Shown here in pieces: positions 26,829-36,632 of a stretch of 64,000 nucleotides of DNA. The DNA is taken from assembly GCA_964463375.1 (NCBI GenBank), contig CAYXBQ010000004.1, positions 1 through 64,000 of the forward strand, read 5' to 3'. Positions within the stretch are counted from its first letter, which is position 1, and every line of letters begins with the position of its first letter. The DNA is from UMGS1696 sp964463375 (GTDB lineage: Bacteria > Bacillota > Clostridia > Oscillospirales > CAG-272). The position numbers and the translations under genes were made by a program. The notes under the pieces were generated by a model that worked only from the letters and a program-made list of their open reading frames with translations, was not told the origin of the DNA and ran no database searches.

Positions 26829-29800
26829 ATGAAAATTTGCTTTGGCTGCATGGAGCAGTACGAAGACGAATTTACCATGTGTCCCCACTGTGGATACGAA
26901 GAAGGCACACCACCGGCGCTGGGAACCTATATGGAACCCGGCAATATCCTGCAAGATCGCTATGTTGTTGGCTGTGCACTGGGACATGGCGGTTTCAGTG
27001 TCACCTATATTGCATGGGATACGGTATTGCAGGCCAAGGTAGCCGTGAAGGAATATCTGCCCAGTGAGCTTGCCACCCGTTCGCCGGGACAGACACAGCT
27101 GACCGTCTTCTCCGGCAAGCAGGGCGAAGATTTCGCATATGGGAAGCAAAAGTTTTTAGACGAAGCAAAACGGTTGGCGGAACTGGACAAAGAGCCGGGG
27201 ATCGTCCATATTTTCAACAGCTTTGCAGAAAACGAAACGGCGTATCTGGTCATGGAATATCTGGAAGGCGAAACGCTGGCAGCCTATCTATCCCGCACCG
27301 GCAAGCTCGATCCGGCAGAGGCCATACGGATGCTGGAGCCGTTGATGCTATCGCTGCAGCATGTACACGACAGCGGCATGATCCATCGGGACATATCGCC
27401 GGATAATATCATGGTACTGCCGAATGGCACGCTGAAGCTGATCGATTTCGGTGCCGCACGGCATGCCGTAGCCGATCGCAGCAAGAGCATGACAGTCGTG
27501 ATCAAGGATGGCTATTCTCCCAAAGAACAATATATCAGCCATAGTATCCAGGGACCTGCGGCAGATGTGTATGCGTTGGCTGCGACCATTTACCAAATGA
27601 TGACGGGTGTTGTGCCGCCGACCGCTACAGAAAGAAACCAAAGCAAAAAGGATCCGCTGATCTGTCCGGATAAACTCAATAAGAAGATCACCCACCCGCA
27701 AAGGATCGCACTGCTGAATGCACTAAACATACAGCCGGAAAACCGTACACAGACCGTGCTGGAGCTTTCCGAACAGCTCCATGCCAAGACGGCTGCCGGT
27801 CGCTTGCGGGATGCCAAAAGGAACCGCCCTGTTTTGGACTGGCCGCTCTGGGCAAAGCTCACCGCCGGTGGTGCTGCTGTCGTCTTAGCGGCCTCTGCCA
27901 TTGTCTTTTTTGCCACCCTGCCAAAGGCAGAAACGCCTGACAACACGACGTTGGTACCCAATATCGTCAATTTATCCACGACAGATGCCAAAGTCGCCGC
28001 AGAAGATGCTGTGTTGTCCTTGCAGATCACGGATGCGGATTATGATGAAGGCATTGTGCGTGACCATATCCTGACCCAGGATCCCGGCGTTGGCACATCC
28101 CTGGAGAAGCTTTCCATCCTCCACGCCACAGCCAGCTTAGGTAAGGAGCGTACCGCAAGACCCGTAGAGGATCAAGTCGGGAAGACGACGCAGGATGCCA
28201 TCGATGCCCTTTTGGAGCAGGGGATCTCGGCAGATCATATCGAGATCCAGAAAACATACAGCGACACCGATATGGAAGGGACGGTCAGCCAACAAAATGT
28301 GCCGACAGGAACCTTTCCGGAGCTTTCGTCCCAGATCGTCCTGACTGTTTCCATGGGTCGGGAAAACGATACGATCGATCGAGAGAAAACGTTTGTGGTC
28401 TCCGATTATGTGGGCATGGACTATGCAGAGGTCAAAGCACAGCTGATCGATGCGGATGTATATCTTGCCAAAAGCAGCACGGAATACCACGATTCCATCC
28501 CCTACGGCCATATCCTCCGGCAATATCCCGCCGCCGGGGAAACGATCTCCTTAGGGGATGCAGTATTCGTAGTGGTCAGCTTAGGGACCGAAAAAACGCC
28601 GGTACCCGATGTTGTCTACAAGCCAAAAGCAGAAGCGATCCGGCTGCTGGCGGAAAACGGGCTTGGATATTCCATCACCAACGTACTACACGATACCATT
28701 GCCAAAGGCCATGTGACCGCACAGGCTCCCACATCCGGTGTCGTGACCAATTTTGGTGCAGCAGTAGCACTGGACATTTCGGCCGACACAGCGGGAAAAG
28801 AAGAACTTCCCCCTGTTACCCTCTCCTTTGACAAAACCGAGCTGACCATGCACAAGGGAGACACCGTAATGCTCACGGTCGATATCACCGGTGCAGAAGC
28901 TGCCGATATCGTCTGGGCTACCAGCCGTAGCAAGGTCGCACAGGTGGACAACGGTTCCATCACAGCAATGCGCCCCGGTACCACCATGGTGACAGCTGTG
29001 GCGGGCGGTGCTGTTGCCAAATGCTATGTCACCGTGATCGATGAGACCGAATTTGCCATGGTCGATTCTCTGCTTTTGGATGTGGGAGACAAGGTGGATC
29101 TTGGTTCTGCATTAGATGCAGAGATCCTCCCCCATGTCTATTGGGTCTCCAGCAAGACCGCTGTCGCAACGGTGGACGGAGATGGTGTTGTCATCGCTGC
29201 TGCTGAGGGAAATGCCGTGGTATCGGCTACGTATGCCGGTACCGTGGTCAAATGCAGGGTCAGGGTCGTGGATCCGTCCCGGTATGTCAAAATCGATCGA
29301 GCAGACATTTACACCCATGTAGACGATGCCAAAAAGACCTTATCCGCGGCAGATGTACGCTACAGTGTCACAGAGCTTTACAACGACAAATATGACAAGG
29401 GATATGTATACAATTTCAAGTATACCGGCTACAGCGACACGGACACCTTCCGCATCGACAAGACCAAGGACACCGTGTTGTATGCCAGCTTAGGCAAGGC
29501 TACCGTATCCAAGATCGAGGTCAAGACAAAGCCTACCAAAGCCGTGTACTACACCGGCGAAAAGCTGGACACAGCGGGACTTACACTGACGGCTATCTAT
29601 ACCGATGGCACACGGCAGACCGTAGACAGTGGGTTCCAAGCCTCTGCGGATCTGAGCAGTGCCGGAGAGAAAACTGTGACCATCACCTATGGCGGGCAAA
29701 AAACCACCTGCACCATCACGGTAAAAGATAGGATCATTTTGGTGTCCAGTGTGCGTGTTTCTCCGGCTACTGTAACGATGGTACGGGGAGAAAGCAAAAC

Positions 29801-31547
29801 GCTTACGATCGCCGTTTCCCCCGGCAATGCCACCGACAAGAACGTCACGCTGCGCACAAGCGATGCCTCTGTTGTACAGGTGAGTGGATTTACGCTCACA
29901 GGGGCGAAGGTAGGCACAGCCACGGTCACTGCCACCTCTGCCAATGGCAAAACAGCCTCCTGCACCGTCACCGTCACGGCACCGGTTGTATCCGCTGTCC
30001 AGCTATCCAACAAAAGCATTTCTCTGATCGCTGGGAAAACACACACCTTGGTAGCAAAGGTCACGCCGGCTGATGCGGCAGACAACACCATCACATGGTC
30101 CTCAGCGGATCCAAAGGTCGTCACAGTCACATCTTCCGGACGCATCACAGCGGTAGCCGCCGGTACGACGCAGATCACAGCGCAGGTGGGAGACAAAAAG
30201 GACACCTGTACCGTGACGGTCACTATACCGGTGCAAAGCATATCTCTGCCTGGGGAACAGACCGCCACGGTGGGGAGCACCTATTCCGTCACACCCACCT
30301 GGAACCCCAGCAATGCCGATGACAAAAGTTTTACTCTCAAAACGAATGACTCCAGCATCCTTTCCATTCAAGGTCACAGCTACACAGCACTGCGGCCCGG
30401 TGTTGCTACGATCACGGTGACAGCGTCCAATGGTAAGCAGGCCTCCTCTAAGATCACCGTCCTTGGCGATGCCAAGCTCACGCTGGTACAGCAGCCCACG
30501 AAGACCACATATTATCTGGGAGACACACTGGATACCAGCGGGCTGAAGCTGGGCTACACCGATGCCAAAGGGGAATATTCTGTGATCACAAGGGATTTCA
30601 TTGTTTCCGGATATGATAAGAATACCACTGGTACCCAGACTCTCTATGTGACCTATAAAACGCTCGTCGTTCCGTTCACGATCGTGGTCAAAACGCCGTC
30701 TATTGTCCTTCGGAAGATGCCGTTCCAGAATACCCTGATGCTGGCCGCACAAACCGAACCTGCCGATCAGAAATATACCATCATGAGCTCAAATCCGAAT
30801 GTATTCACCATTTCCTCGTATTTAGGCTCCTATATTGTCATTCCGGTAGAAGATGGTACTGCGGAGGCCTATGTTTCCATGGTATACAATGGCACCACCT
30901 ATTCTGATGCCGTTCCGATCATGATCCAAAATGTCGAAAAGGAATCGAAGTACAGCCTCACGATCTACCATCATCATTACAGCAATGAATATTCGGTCTA
31001 TACCATTGAAACAGACATCCCCAACTTTGATGCCGAGAATGTCTTGTGGTCCTGCTCTGCGGACTGTGATGTAACAATAGAAAAAGGAGAACTGATCGTA
31101 TATGATGCTAATCTCGATTTTTACAATGTAACCGCTGTATATTATGTGGGGACTACGCCTGTAGAGGCTACCTATACGTATCGATATAAGGAGACCAACA
31201 CAGTTGCTGTCCAGTCCATCACCATAAGCAATGGATTAAACAGTGCCAACCATATGGGAAGCAATAACGATACCGGTGTTATTTTGCCAACAATGCAACC
31301 ATTTATAACACCAAACACAGCCAACTATGCTGGACAACTGAGCGCTACTGTCTATCCTGCCAATGCTACGGACAAAACGATCACCTGGACATCCAGTGAT
31401 ACATCGATCGCAACGGTCACAAGCGATGGAAAAGTCTATGTCTATCGATCTGGAACCTTCACCATAACCGCCACAGCATCTAATGGCGTGTCTGCAAGCG
31501 TCACGCAAACCTATACAGCACACAACACAATTCCTTCCTTTTCCTGA
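26829..31547 (+). CDS. Giant membrane Ser/Thr kinase with PASTA and Ig-like repeats
   Basis: A 1572-residue kinase. It has a zinc ribbon (4-22), a kinase domain (about 44-310) with K74, HRD 186-188 and DFG 206-208 intact, and a membrane segment (about 340-362). Outside are four PASTA-like repeats (about 372-655) and then eight or so Ig-like domains: Big_2 types (for example VSAVQLSNKSISLIAGK) mixed with two YTGEKLDT/YLGDTLDT-type domains. PASTA kinases such as PrkC sense muropeptides; the long Ig array would carry the sensor across the wall. The last 170 residues are less regular. No wall-anchor motif is seen. ATG 26829 follows AAAGGAAGTG. It is the last gene of the T7SS island. Confidence 0.9.
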   Translation: MKICFGCMEQYEDEFTMCPHCGYEEGTPPALGTYMEPGNILQDRYVVGCALGHGGFSVTYIAWDTVLQAKVAVKEYLPSELATRSPGQTQLTVFSGKQGEDFAYGKQKFLDEAKRLAELDKEPGIVHIFNSFAENETAYLVMEYLEGETLAAYLSRTGKLDPAEAIRMLEPLMLSLQHVHDSGMIHRDISPDNIMVLPNGTLKLIDFGAARHAVADRSKSMTVVIKDGYSPKEQYISHSIQGPAADVYALAATIYQMMTGVVPPTATERNQSKKDPLICPDKLNKKITHPQRIALLNALNIQPENRTQTVLELSEQLHAKTAAGRLRDAKRNRPVLDWPLWAKLTAGGAAVVLAASAIVFFATLPKAETPDNTTLVPNIVNLSTTDAKVAAEDAVLSLQITDADYDEGIVRDHILTQDPGVGTSLEKLSILHATASLGKERTARPVEDQVGKTTQDAIDALLEQGISADHIEIQKTYSDTDMEGTVSQQNVPTGTFPELSSQIVLTVSMGRENDTIDREKTFVVSDYVGMDYAEVKAQLIDADVYLAKSSTEYHDSIPYGHILRQYPAAGETISLGDAVFVVVSLGTEKTPVPDVVYKPKAEAIRLLAENGLGYSITNVLHDTIAKGHVTAQAPTSGVVTNFGAAVALDISADTAGKEELPPVTLSFDKTELTMHKGDTVMLTVDITGAEAADIVWATSRSKVAQVDNGSITAMRPGTTMVTAVAGGAVAKCYVTVIDETEFAMVDSLLLDVGDKVDLGSALDAEILPHVYWVSSKTAVATVDGDGVVIAAAEGNAVVSATYAGTVVKCRVRVVDPSRYVKIDRADIYTHVDDAKKTLSAADVRYSVTELYNDKYDKGYVYNFKYTGYSDTDTFRIDKTKDTVLYASLGKATVSKIEVKTKPTKAVYYTGEKLDTAGLTLTAIYTDGTRQTVDSGFQASADLSSAGEKTVTITYGGQKTTCTITVKDRIILVSSVRVSPATVTMVRGESKTLTIAVSPGNATDKNVTLRTSDASVVQVSGFTLTGAKVGTATVTATSANGKTASCTVTVTAPVVSAVQLSNKSISLIAGKTHTLVAKVTPADAADNTITWSSADPKVVTVTSSGRITAVAAGTTQITAQVGDKKDTCTVTVTIPVQSISLPGEQTATVGSTYSVTPTWNPSNADDKSFTLKTNDSSILSIQGHSYTALRPGVATITVTASNGKQASSKITVLGDAKLTLVQQPTKTTYYLGDTLDTSGLKLGYTDAKGEYSVITRDFIVSGYDKNTTGTQTLYVTYKTLVVPFTIVVKTPSIVLRKMPFQNTLMLAAQTEPADQKYTIMSSNPNVFTISSYLGSYIVIPVEDGTAEAYVSMVYNGTTYSDAVPIMIQNVEKESKYSLTIYHHHYSNEYSVYTIETDIPNFDAENVLWSCSADCDVTIEKGELIVYDANLDFYNVTAVYYVGTTPVEATYTYRYKETNTVAVQSITISNGLNSANHMGSNNDTGVILPTMQPFITPNTANYAGQLSATVYPANATDKTITWTSSDTSIATVTSDGKVYVYRSGTFTITATASNGVSASVTQTYTAHNTIPSFS

Positions 31548-31577
31548 TGTAATTCTATAACAATCCTATGCACGCAC

Positions 31578-31618
31578 AAAAAAGCGATACCCATCCATCA
31601 CCCGGGTATCGCTTTTTT
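31578..31618. terminator. Bidirectional terminator at the end of the T7SS island
   Basis: Perfect arms AAAAAAGCGATACCC (31578-31592) and GGGTATCGCTTTTTT (31604-31618). It serves the T7SS operon on the plus strand and the converging Gld-type ABC operon on the minus strand. Confidence 0.93.
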
Positions 31619-31685
31619 GTATATCCATTTTCACAAAAAAGAAAACCACCCTGCTCCCATGGAACAAAATGGTTTTCCTCTTGCA

Positions 31686-32711
31686 TTACGCGCCCAATTC
31701 CCCCAGGATCCCATCCACCACATCGGCTGCGGCGGTGTACACAATGGTCGATCCCTTGGGACTGTAGTACACCTGCCCATCGGCTGTGCTACCAAAGTAG
31801 ATGGTGTAGGTGGCATCCACCTTGGTGGTCTGGCTGGTGCTTGCGGTAGTCTCGGTGCCGGAATTCACGGACACGGCCTTTTTGTAGGTCAGCGTCAGGC
31901 TGCGGGTGCCGTCGATGCCGTAGGTCTCTGCCATTTCTGTGCTGTCCGCATAATAGTCTGCCCACGCACGCAGGTCCAGCTCACAGAACCGGTCGTACAG
32001 TGCGGTCACGTCGGCATCGTATATGGTGGTATTGCCGTCCTCGTCCGTTTCCTCCGTGGCAGTTTGGGTGTAGGTGCTGCTCTTCTCGCCATCTGTCACG
32101 GTAACAGACACAATATCCCCGTCGGACAGCGTAGCCAGTGCCGTATCCAGCACCAGCATATCGTCCAGATCCGTTTGGAAATAGGTCAAAAGGCCCGAGG
32201 CGATCATGTAGAAGGCCCCGTCGTCGTCCCGGAAGTAGTAGGCATCATTGAAGCTGTTCCGGTCGCCGATGGCATATTTGTAGGTCGTCCCCTCTCCATA
32301 GCGCACGTGGATCTCACAAATGGGTTCGTCCAGCCCGTAGTCGGCCGCTTCGCCTTCGTCCACGGTACGGATGGCACCGATGGAGGCTATGGCACTGCCC
32401 AGTCCGGCAGCTGTGGTCTGGTTCAGGGGATAGTGCGCATCCTCCGCCCATGTCCATACGCCGCCGCTTTGCGTTAAGGTGATCCAGTCGTTTTCCCCAT
32501 AGCGATACTGCAGCTCGGTGATGGCGGTGGCATCCATTTCGGCCAGCATGATGGTGGTGTCCTCGGCGGCAGCTGCGGCTTCTTCGGCCTCCTTTTTGGC
32601 ATTGGCTGACGACAACACTGCGTAGCCGATCACCAGCACCAGCAGCACGCCCACCAAAATAAACAGCGGCAGGACTTTATTTTTCTTTTTGCGTTTTTGT
32701 GTATTGGCCAA
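31686..32711 (-). CDS. DUF4340 domain protein of a Gld-type ABC system
   Basis: A 341-residue protein with a cytoplasmic Lys/Arg start, one membrane segment (about 13-33) and an extracellular DUF4340 region with the repeated pattern YRYGENDWITLTQSGGVW, LGSAIASI and the DYGLDEP signature. DUF4340 proteins are found beside GldG-like proteins in ABC operons of unknown substrate. The start is TTG at 32711 with AAGGAGAG upstream. It is the last gene of a four-gene minus-strand operon. Confidence 0.85.
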   Translation of the reverse strand: MANTQKRKKKNKVLPLFILVGVLLVLVIGYAVLSSANAKKEAEEAAAAAEDTTIMLAEMDATAITELQYRYGENDWITLTQSGGVWTWAEDAHYPLNQTTAAGLGSAIASIGAIRTVDEGEAADYGLDEPICEIHVRYGEGTTYKYAIGDRNSFNDAYYFRDDDGAFYMIASGLLTYFQTDLDDMLVLDTALATLSDGDIVSVTVTDGEKSSTYTQTATEETDEDGNTTIYDADVTALYDRFCELDLRAWADYYADSTEMAETYGIDGTRSLTLTYKKAVSVNSGTETTASTSQTTKVDATYTIYFGSTADGQVYYSPKGSTIVYTAAADVVDGILGELGA

Positions 32712-32740
32712 TGGTCATCTCTCCTTCCGTTGGGTTTGGA

Positions 32741-34252
32741 TTATCTCTTCCGTCTGCGGAACCAGATCACAAAGCCGGCAGCCAGCAGCGCCAGGGGCAG
32801 TACGAAGATCACCACCACCGACCAGATCCCACTTTGGGCAGCGGTCAGGGTCAGGGCTTGTACTTGCAGCTGCTTGGCCAGGATCGACAGGGAGATCTGG
32901 TTCTCTGCCATCCAGCTTACGGAGCCCATGAACACGGCAGAGTTGCCGCCGGAAATGTAGCTGTCGTCGGAGGAGGAGGTGATGGACGGAGAAGCGTACC
33001 ATACAAATTTGTACTCGCTCGCTCTGGACCCATCGGCTTCTCCCGTTACAGCGGCCGCCACATAGACCTGACCGGACACGTCACTGTCTTCCTTTTCCAG
33101 GGTCGTGAAGGAGCCGGAGGTCGGTATCGGCTTCACGTAGGCGCTGGACGAGGTGGTCAGCATGGGGAGCACGGTGCCGGTGGCTTTGCCGTTGGCGATG
33201 ATCCCGTGAGAGGCGTGCATCAGGGCATATTGGGTGTTTTCGCTGACCAGTGCCATAGGTCCGGTAGAAGTGGAGCCAAAGGACGGCAGAAGGGAGTAGG
33301 GATAGCCGGTGTAGTGGTTCCGGTCGCCCTCAAACACGATACCGTCCACGGATTCCAGCCCCAGCTCTGCACACAGGGTCGCTAAGTTGGGCATACCCAG
33401 CTCCGTGTAGTTCTGGTAGCTGGTGACCAGGATGATGCTGCCGCCTTCTGCCAGATAGCCTTGCAGCATGGTCAGCTCATCACCGTTGATGTCGCCGGTG
33501 GGATTGTTGATGAGGATCGCCGAGCAGTCCGCCGGGATCACATCGGTGGTCAAGAGAGACAGGGTGTCCATGCCCACATTTTCTGCTGTGATATAGGACG
33601 CATAGGTGGCATCCAGTGCGGTCTCCCCATGGCCCTCCAGCGCATACAGCGTGGGTAGGTCGGCTCTGGTCACGTAGTCCACGGCGGTGGTGAACGCCAG
33701 CTCCCCGTTGAAGTAGGGGGTACCGGTGGGATACACGCCGTAGTAGATGTAGTTGTAGTAATCCTCTTCGGAGTACTGGGTGGTGTAAATATCGGTGTAG
33801 TCCAGCACATAGGAGCGCAGATCGCTTTCCACGATGACGCTGTTCTGGTTCAGGCTCTCGTCGGTGTACTGGGCGATAAAGGTGGGATTGGTGGCCGGGT
33901 CTACCACGGATACCTGCACGTGGTCGCTCATGGCCTCATACCGATCCAGCAGACCGGCGATGGTGGAATCCTCCTGTCCCTTTTGGGCGAGGATGTAGAA
34001 GTGTACGTCTCTGTCCACACCGGCTAGCACCCCTTCGGTCTCTTCTCCTACGGTGTACAGCTGCAAGGCACTGGTGTCCCATTTGGTGATCGTCCCCGGC
34101 AGCTCGTTCACAAGCAGGTTCACCACCACCGCAATGGCAATGACCACTGCCGTCATGGTGATACTGAAGGAGCCGATCCGCAATACCCGCCGGCCGTTTT
34201 TCCGGTCACTTCTGGGGGTCTTTTTTGTTGTTGCGTTGTTTTCGTTGTTCAT
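32741..34252 (-). CDS. GldG-like ABC transporter auxiliary protein
   Basis: A 503-residue protein with an N-terminal membrane segment (about 28-50), a long extracytoplasmic region of the GldG/IFT52-like type (AILINNPTGDINGDELTMLQGYLAEGG) and a C-terminal membrane segment (about 475-497) followed by RRRKR. It works with the permease and ATPase encoded just upstream. In Bacteroidetes gliding bacteria GldAFG form an ABC complex; in Firmicutes the homologues have no settled substrate. ATG at 34252 follows GGAGGG. Confidence 0.87.
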   Translation of the reverse strand: MNNENNATTKKTPRSDRKNGRRVLRIGSFSITMTAVVIAIAVVVNLLVNELPGTITKWDTSALQLYTVGEETEGVLAGVDRDVHFYILAQKGQEDSTIAGLLDRYEAMSDHVQVSVVDPATNPTFIAQYTDESLNQNSVIVESDLRSYVLDYTDIYTTQYSEEDYYNYIYYGVYPTGTPYFNGELAFTTAVDYVTRADLPTLYALEGHGETALDATYASYITAENVGMDTLSLLTTDVIPADCSAILINNPTGDINGDELTMLQGYLAEGGSIILVTSYQNYTELGMPNLATLCAELGLESVDGIVFEGDRNHYTGYPYSLLPSFGSTSTGPMALVSENTQYALMHASHGIIANGKATGTVLPMLTTSSSAYVKPIPTSGSFTTLEKEDSDVSGQVYVAAAVTGEADGSRASEYKFVWYASPSITSSSDDSYISGGNSAVFMGSVSWMAENQISLSILAKQLQVQALTLTAAQSGIWSVVVIFVLPLALLAAGFVIWFRRRKR

Positions 34253-34267
34253 CTTTCAACCCTCCCA

Positions 34268-35131
34268 TCAGGACCAGCGTTTTTTGTCCATGGACTGCAC
34301 GGTCAGATACACGAACAGTGCCGCCACGGTCAGATAATATACGATGGCTGTCAAATCAAAAATGCCGTTGGTAAAGGCGTACATCCGGTCGAACAGCGCC
34401 AGGGAATCCAGCAGTGTAGGCAGGGCACCGGCGAACAGCTCTTTGTTCACGAAATACACCACGGATACGCCCGCTACCAGCACTGCCGTCACGCCCATGG
34501 ACACGGTGCTGTTTTTCACCATGACCTGCACGATCAGTCCGATGATCACAGCGATTGCCAAAAATCCGGCGTAGGAAGCACCGGCGGTCTCCGGCAGCAT
34601 ACTGGCAAGCCCGGACATCAAATAGGTCACCAGCAGCACCGCCACGCTGATGACAGCGGCAATGACCTGGCTCTCGGTCAGGGACGAAATGAACATCCCA
34701 ATGGCGATGAGCGCACAGCCTAAGAGGAAGAAGGCCAAAATGGAGCCATAGGCACCGGCGTAGGCGATGGTACCGTAGCGGCCCAAAATCAGGGGATAGA
34801 AGCACATAACACCCACCGGGATCCCCAGCACCGTGACCATCGCCAAATACTTGGCAAGCACCACGGAGGACAGGGACAGCGGCAGGGCGTACAACAGTTG
34901 GTCGGTGCGAGAATGCTTTTCCTCCGCCATGGAGCGCATGGTCAGCACCGGCACGGCGATCAGGAATACAAAGCTCACGCCGGACAGCGCCGTTTCAAAA
35001 TTGGGGTATCCCCCCAGCAGATTGTACACGGTCATGTAGATCCCGGTCATCAGCAGCAAAAATGCCATGAAGATGGGACCGGTCATGCCGCAGAAATAGG
35101 AGTGCAGCTCCCGTTTATAAATCGCAGACAT
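34268..35131 (-). CDS. ABC-2 type permease (GldF-like)
   Basis: A 287-residue integral membrane protein with six predicted segments and the start MSAIYKRELHSYF, typical of ABC-2 permeases related to GldF/NosY. The MRSMAEEKHSRTDQLLYALP stretch is the cytoplasmic coupling helix. ATG at 35131 is preferred because GGAG lies upstream; an ATG at 35149 overlapping the ATPase stop codon (ATGA) would add six residues and is an alternative. It is operonic with the ATPase before and the GldG-like gene after. Confidence 0.88.
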   Translation of the reverse strand: MSAIYKRELHSYFCGMTGPIFMAFLLLMTGIYMTVYNLLGGYPNFETALSGVSFVFLIAVPVLTMRSMAEEKHSRTDQLLYALPLSLSSVVLAKYLAMVTVLGIPVGVMCFYPLILGRYGTIAYAGAYGSILAFFLLGCALIAIGMFISSLTESQVIAAVISVAVLLVTYLMSGLASMLPETAGASYAGFLAIAVIIGLIVQVMVKNSTVSMGVTAVLVAGVSVVYFVNKELFAGALPTLLDSLALFDRMYAFTNGIFDLTAIVYYLTVAALFVYLTVQSMDKKRWS

Positions 35132-35145
35132 TTGCTCCGCTCCTC

Positions 35146-36273
35146 TCATTGCCCGCCAAACAGCGGTTTGTAGTCGTCATTGTTTTCGTCCGTGGCAGTC
35201 GGTGTCGGCTCTGTCTCGGCAGACACAGGCGCAGCAGGTGTCGTTTCAGCATCCGCAGCCCGCTTTTCACCCAGCTGCCCGAAGATGTCCTCGGCACGCA
35301 AACGAGTGTCCTCCGGGGATTCGGCATCGGTGCTGTTCTGTCGGCTGCTCTTTTCGGTGAGCTGTAGGAACACCTTTTCCAGGGTCACTTCCTCATACTG
35401 CATGGCGATGATGGGCAGCCGTCGTTCGGCAAACGTAAAGAATACGCTGTCCCGAATGTCGTCCTTCCCTTCCACCTCCAGCCGCAGATGGGTCTTGCCC
35501 TCTCCTGCCGTGGTCTTCCAGCTTGCCACACCGGTCAGCTTGCCCGCCACGGCCTCGACGGCTTCCTGAGAGCCACGGACGTCTAAGTCGATATAGCTCT
35601 TGCCTTCGTTGAGCTTGGTCAGGTTCTCGATGGTATCGCTGGCTACGATCTTCCCTTCGGCGATGATGATGACATAGTCGCACACGGCGCTGATCTCGGT
35701 CAGGATATGGCTGGACAGGATCACGGTGTGGTCACGACCCAGCTCCCGGATCAGGTCCCGGATCTCGATGATCTGCAACGGGTCCAGACCTACGGTAGGC
35801 TCGTCTAAGATGATGATCTCCGGGTCACCCAATATGGCCTGTGCAATGCCCACCCGCTGCTTGTAGCCCTTGGACAGGTTTTTGATCAGTCTGTCTCGCA
35901 TGGGTGTCAGGGATGTTTTGGCAATGACCTTGTCCACGCCGTCTGCCAACGCTTTCCCACGCAGCCCTTTTGCCTTACCCACGAAGGTGAGATATTCGTC
36001 GGGGGTCATGTCGGTGTACAGCGGCGGGATCTCCGGCAGGTAGCCGATGCAGGATTTTGCCTCCACGGGATCCTCGTAAATGTCGTAGCCGCCGATGGTC
36101 ACTTCTCCTTCGGTGGCAGCCAGGCAGCCGGTGATGATGTTCATGGTGGTGGATTTTCCGGCACCATTGGGACCTAAGAAGCCATAGATCCGTCCTTTCT
36201 CCACGGTAAAGCTCACGTCACGCACGGCTTCAAAGTCTCCGTACCGCTTTACCAGATGCTTCACTTCGATCAA
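35146..36273 (-). CDS. ABC transporter ATPase (GldA-like)
   Basis: A 375-residue ATPase of the ABC-2 group. Walker A GPNGAGKST (about 35-43), signature NLSKGYKQRVGIAQA, Walker B IIILDEPTVGLDP and H-loop SSHIL are intact. The C-terminal part (about 240-310) is the usual GldA/NatA regulatory extension. Beyond it is an unusual charged, Pro/Thr-rich tail of about 60 residues, likely disordered. The start is TTG at 36273 with AGGAGG 10 bases upstream. It is the first gene of the operon. Confidence 0.93.
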   Translation of the reverse strand: MIEVKHLVKRYGDFEAVRDVSFTVEKGRIYGFLGPNGAGKSTTMNIITGCLAATEGEVTIGGYDIYEDPVEAKSCIGYLPEIPPLYTDMTPDEYLTFVGKAKGLRGKALADGVDKVIAKTSLTPMRDRLIKNLSKGYKQRVGIAQAILGDPEIIILDEPTVGLDPLQIIEIRDLIRELGRDHTVILSSHILTEISAVCDYVIIIAEGKIVASDTIENLTKLNEGKSYIDLDVRGSQEAVEAVAGKLTGVASWKTTAGEGKTHLRLEVEGKDDIRDSVFFTFAERRLPIIAMQYEEVTLEKVFLQLTEKSSRQNSTDAESPEDTRLRAEDIFGQLGEKRAADAETTPAAPVSAETEPTPTATDENNDDYKPLFGGQ

Positions 36274-36356
36274 AGCAGTTGTTCCTCCTTTGGATTTGAT
36301 TTACAGTGTTGCTGTTGGATGTACAGAAATACTACTCCATATACCTTCACAAAACT

Positions 36357-36383
36357 GTAGGGAACGGTCTTGCCCGTCCCGCA
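36357..36383 (+). repeat. REP-like intergenic element, copy 1
   Basis: A 27-base element starting GTAGGGAACGG with an imperfect GGAACGG/CCGTCCC inverted repeat. A second copy on the minus strand at 60243-60269 matches at 23 of 27 positions. It lies in the 490-base gap before the Gld-type operon, whose other contents are the promoters at 36410 and 36604. Confidence 0.55.
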
Positions 36384-36409
36384 ACCTATAGATCCTGTTA
36401 CATATCTCT

Positions 36410-36418
36410 ATTATAGCA
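36410..36418 (-). promoter_or_regulatory. Extended -10 promoter of the Gld-type ABC operon
   Basis: On the minus strand TATAAT (36410-36415) is preceded by TGTGC, an extended -10. The -35 is not convincing. It predicts a leader of about 130 nt that includes the REP-like element. Confidence 0.6.
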
Positions 36419-36603
36419 CAGATCGGTGAAGAATTGTTGAACATTTCTGCACTGTAATCTGATTTTTTTATCACATTGGGAAAAATATCGCCCGATACTG
36501 CCGTAGGCCGCACGAATATAAAAATATTTGGCACCGGTAGCGATATAGGATGCCCCCTGCACAGCGGACAGTATTTCCTTTTTATTTATTCATACTCTCC
36601 CCC

Positions 36604-36632
36604 TTGCAAAAGCGTGAAGAATGGTGTATAAT
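36604..36632 (+). promoter_or_regulatory. Promoter of mreB
   Basis: TTGCAA (36604-36609) and TATAAT (36627-36632) are 17 bases apart, giving a leader of about 125 nt. Confidence 0.8.
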
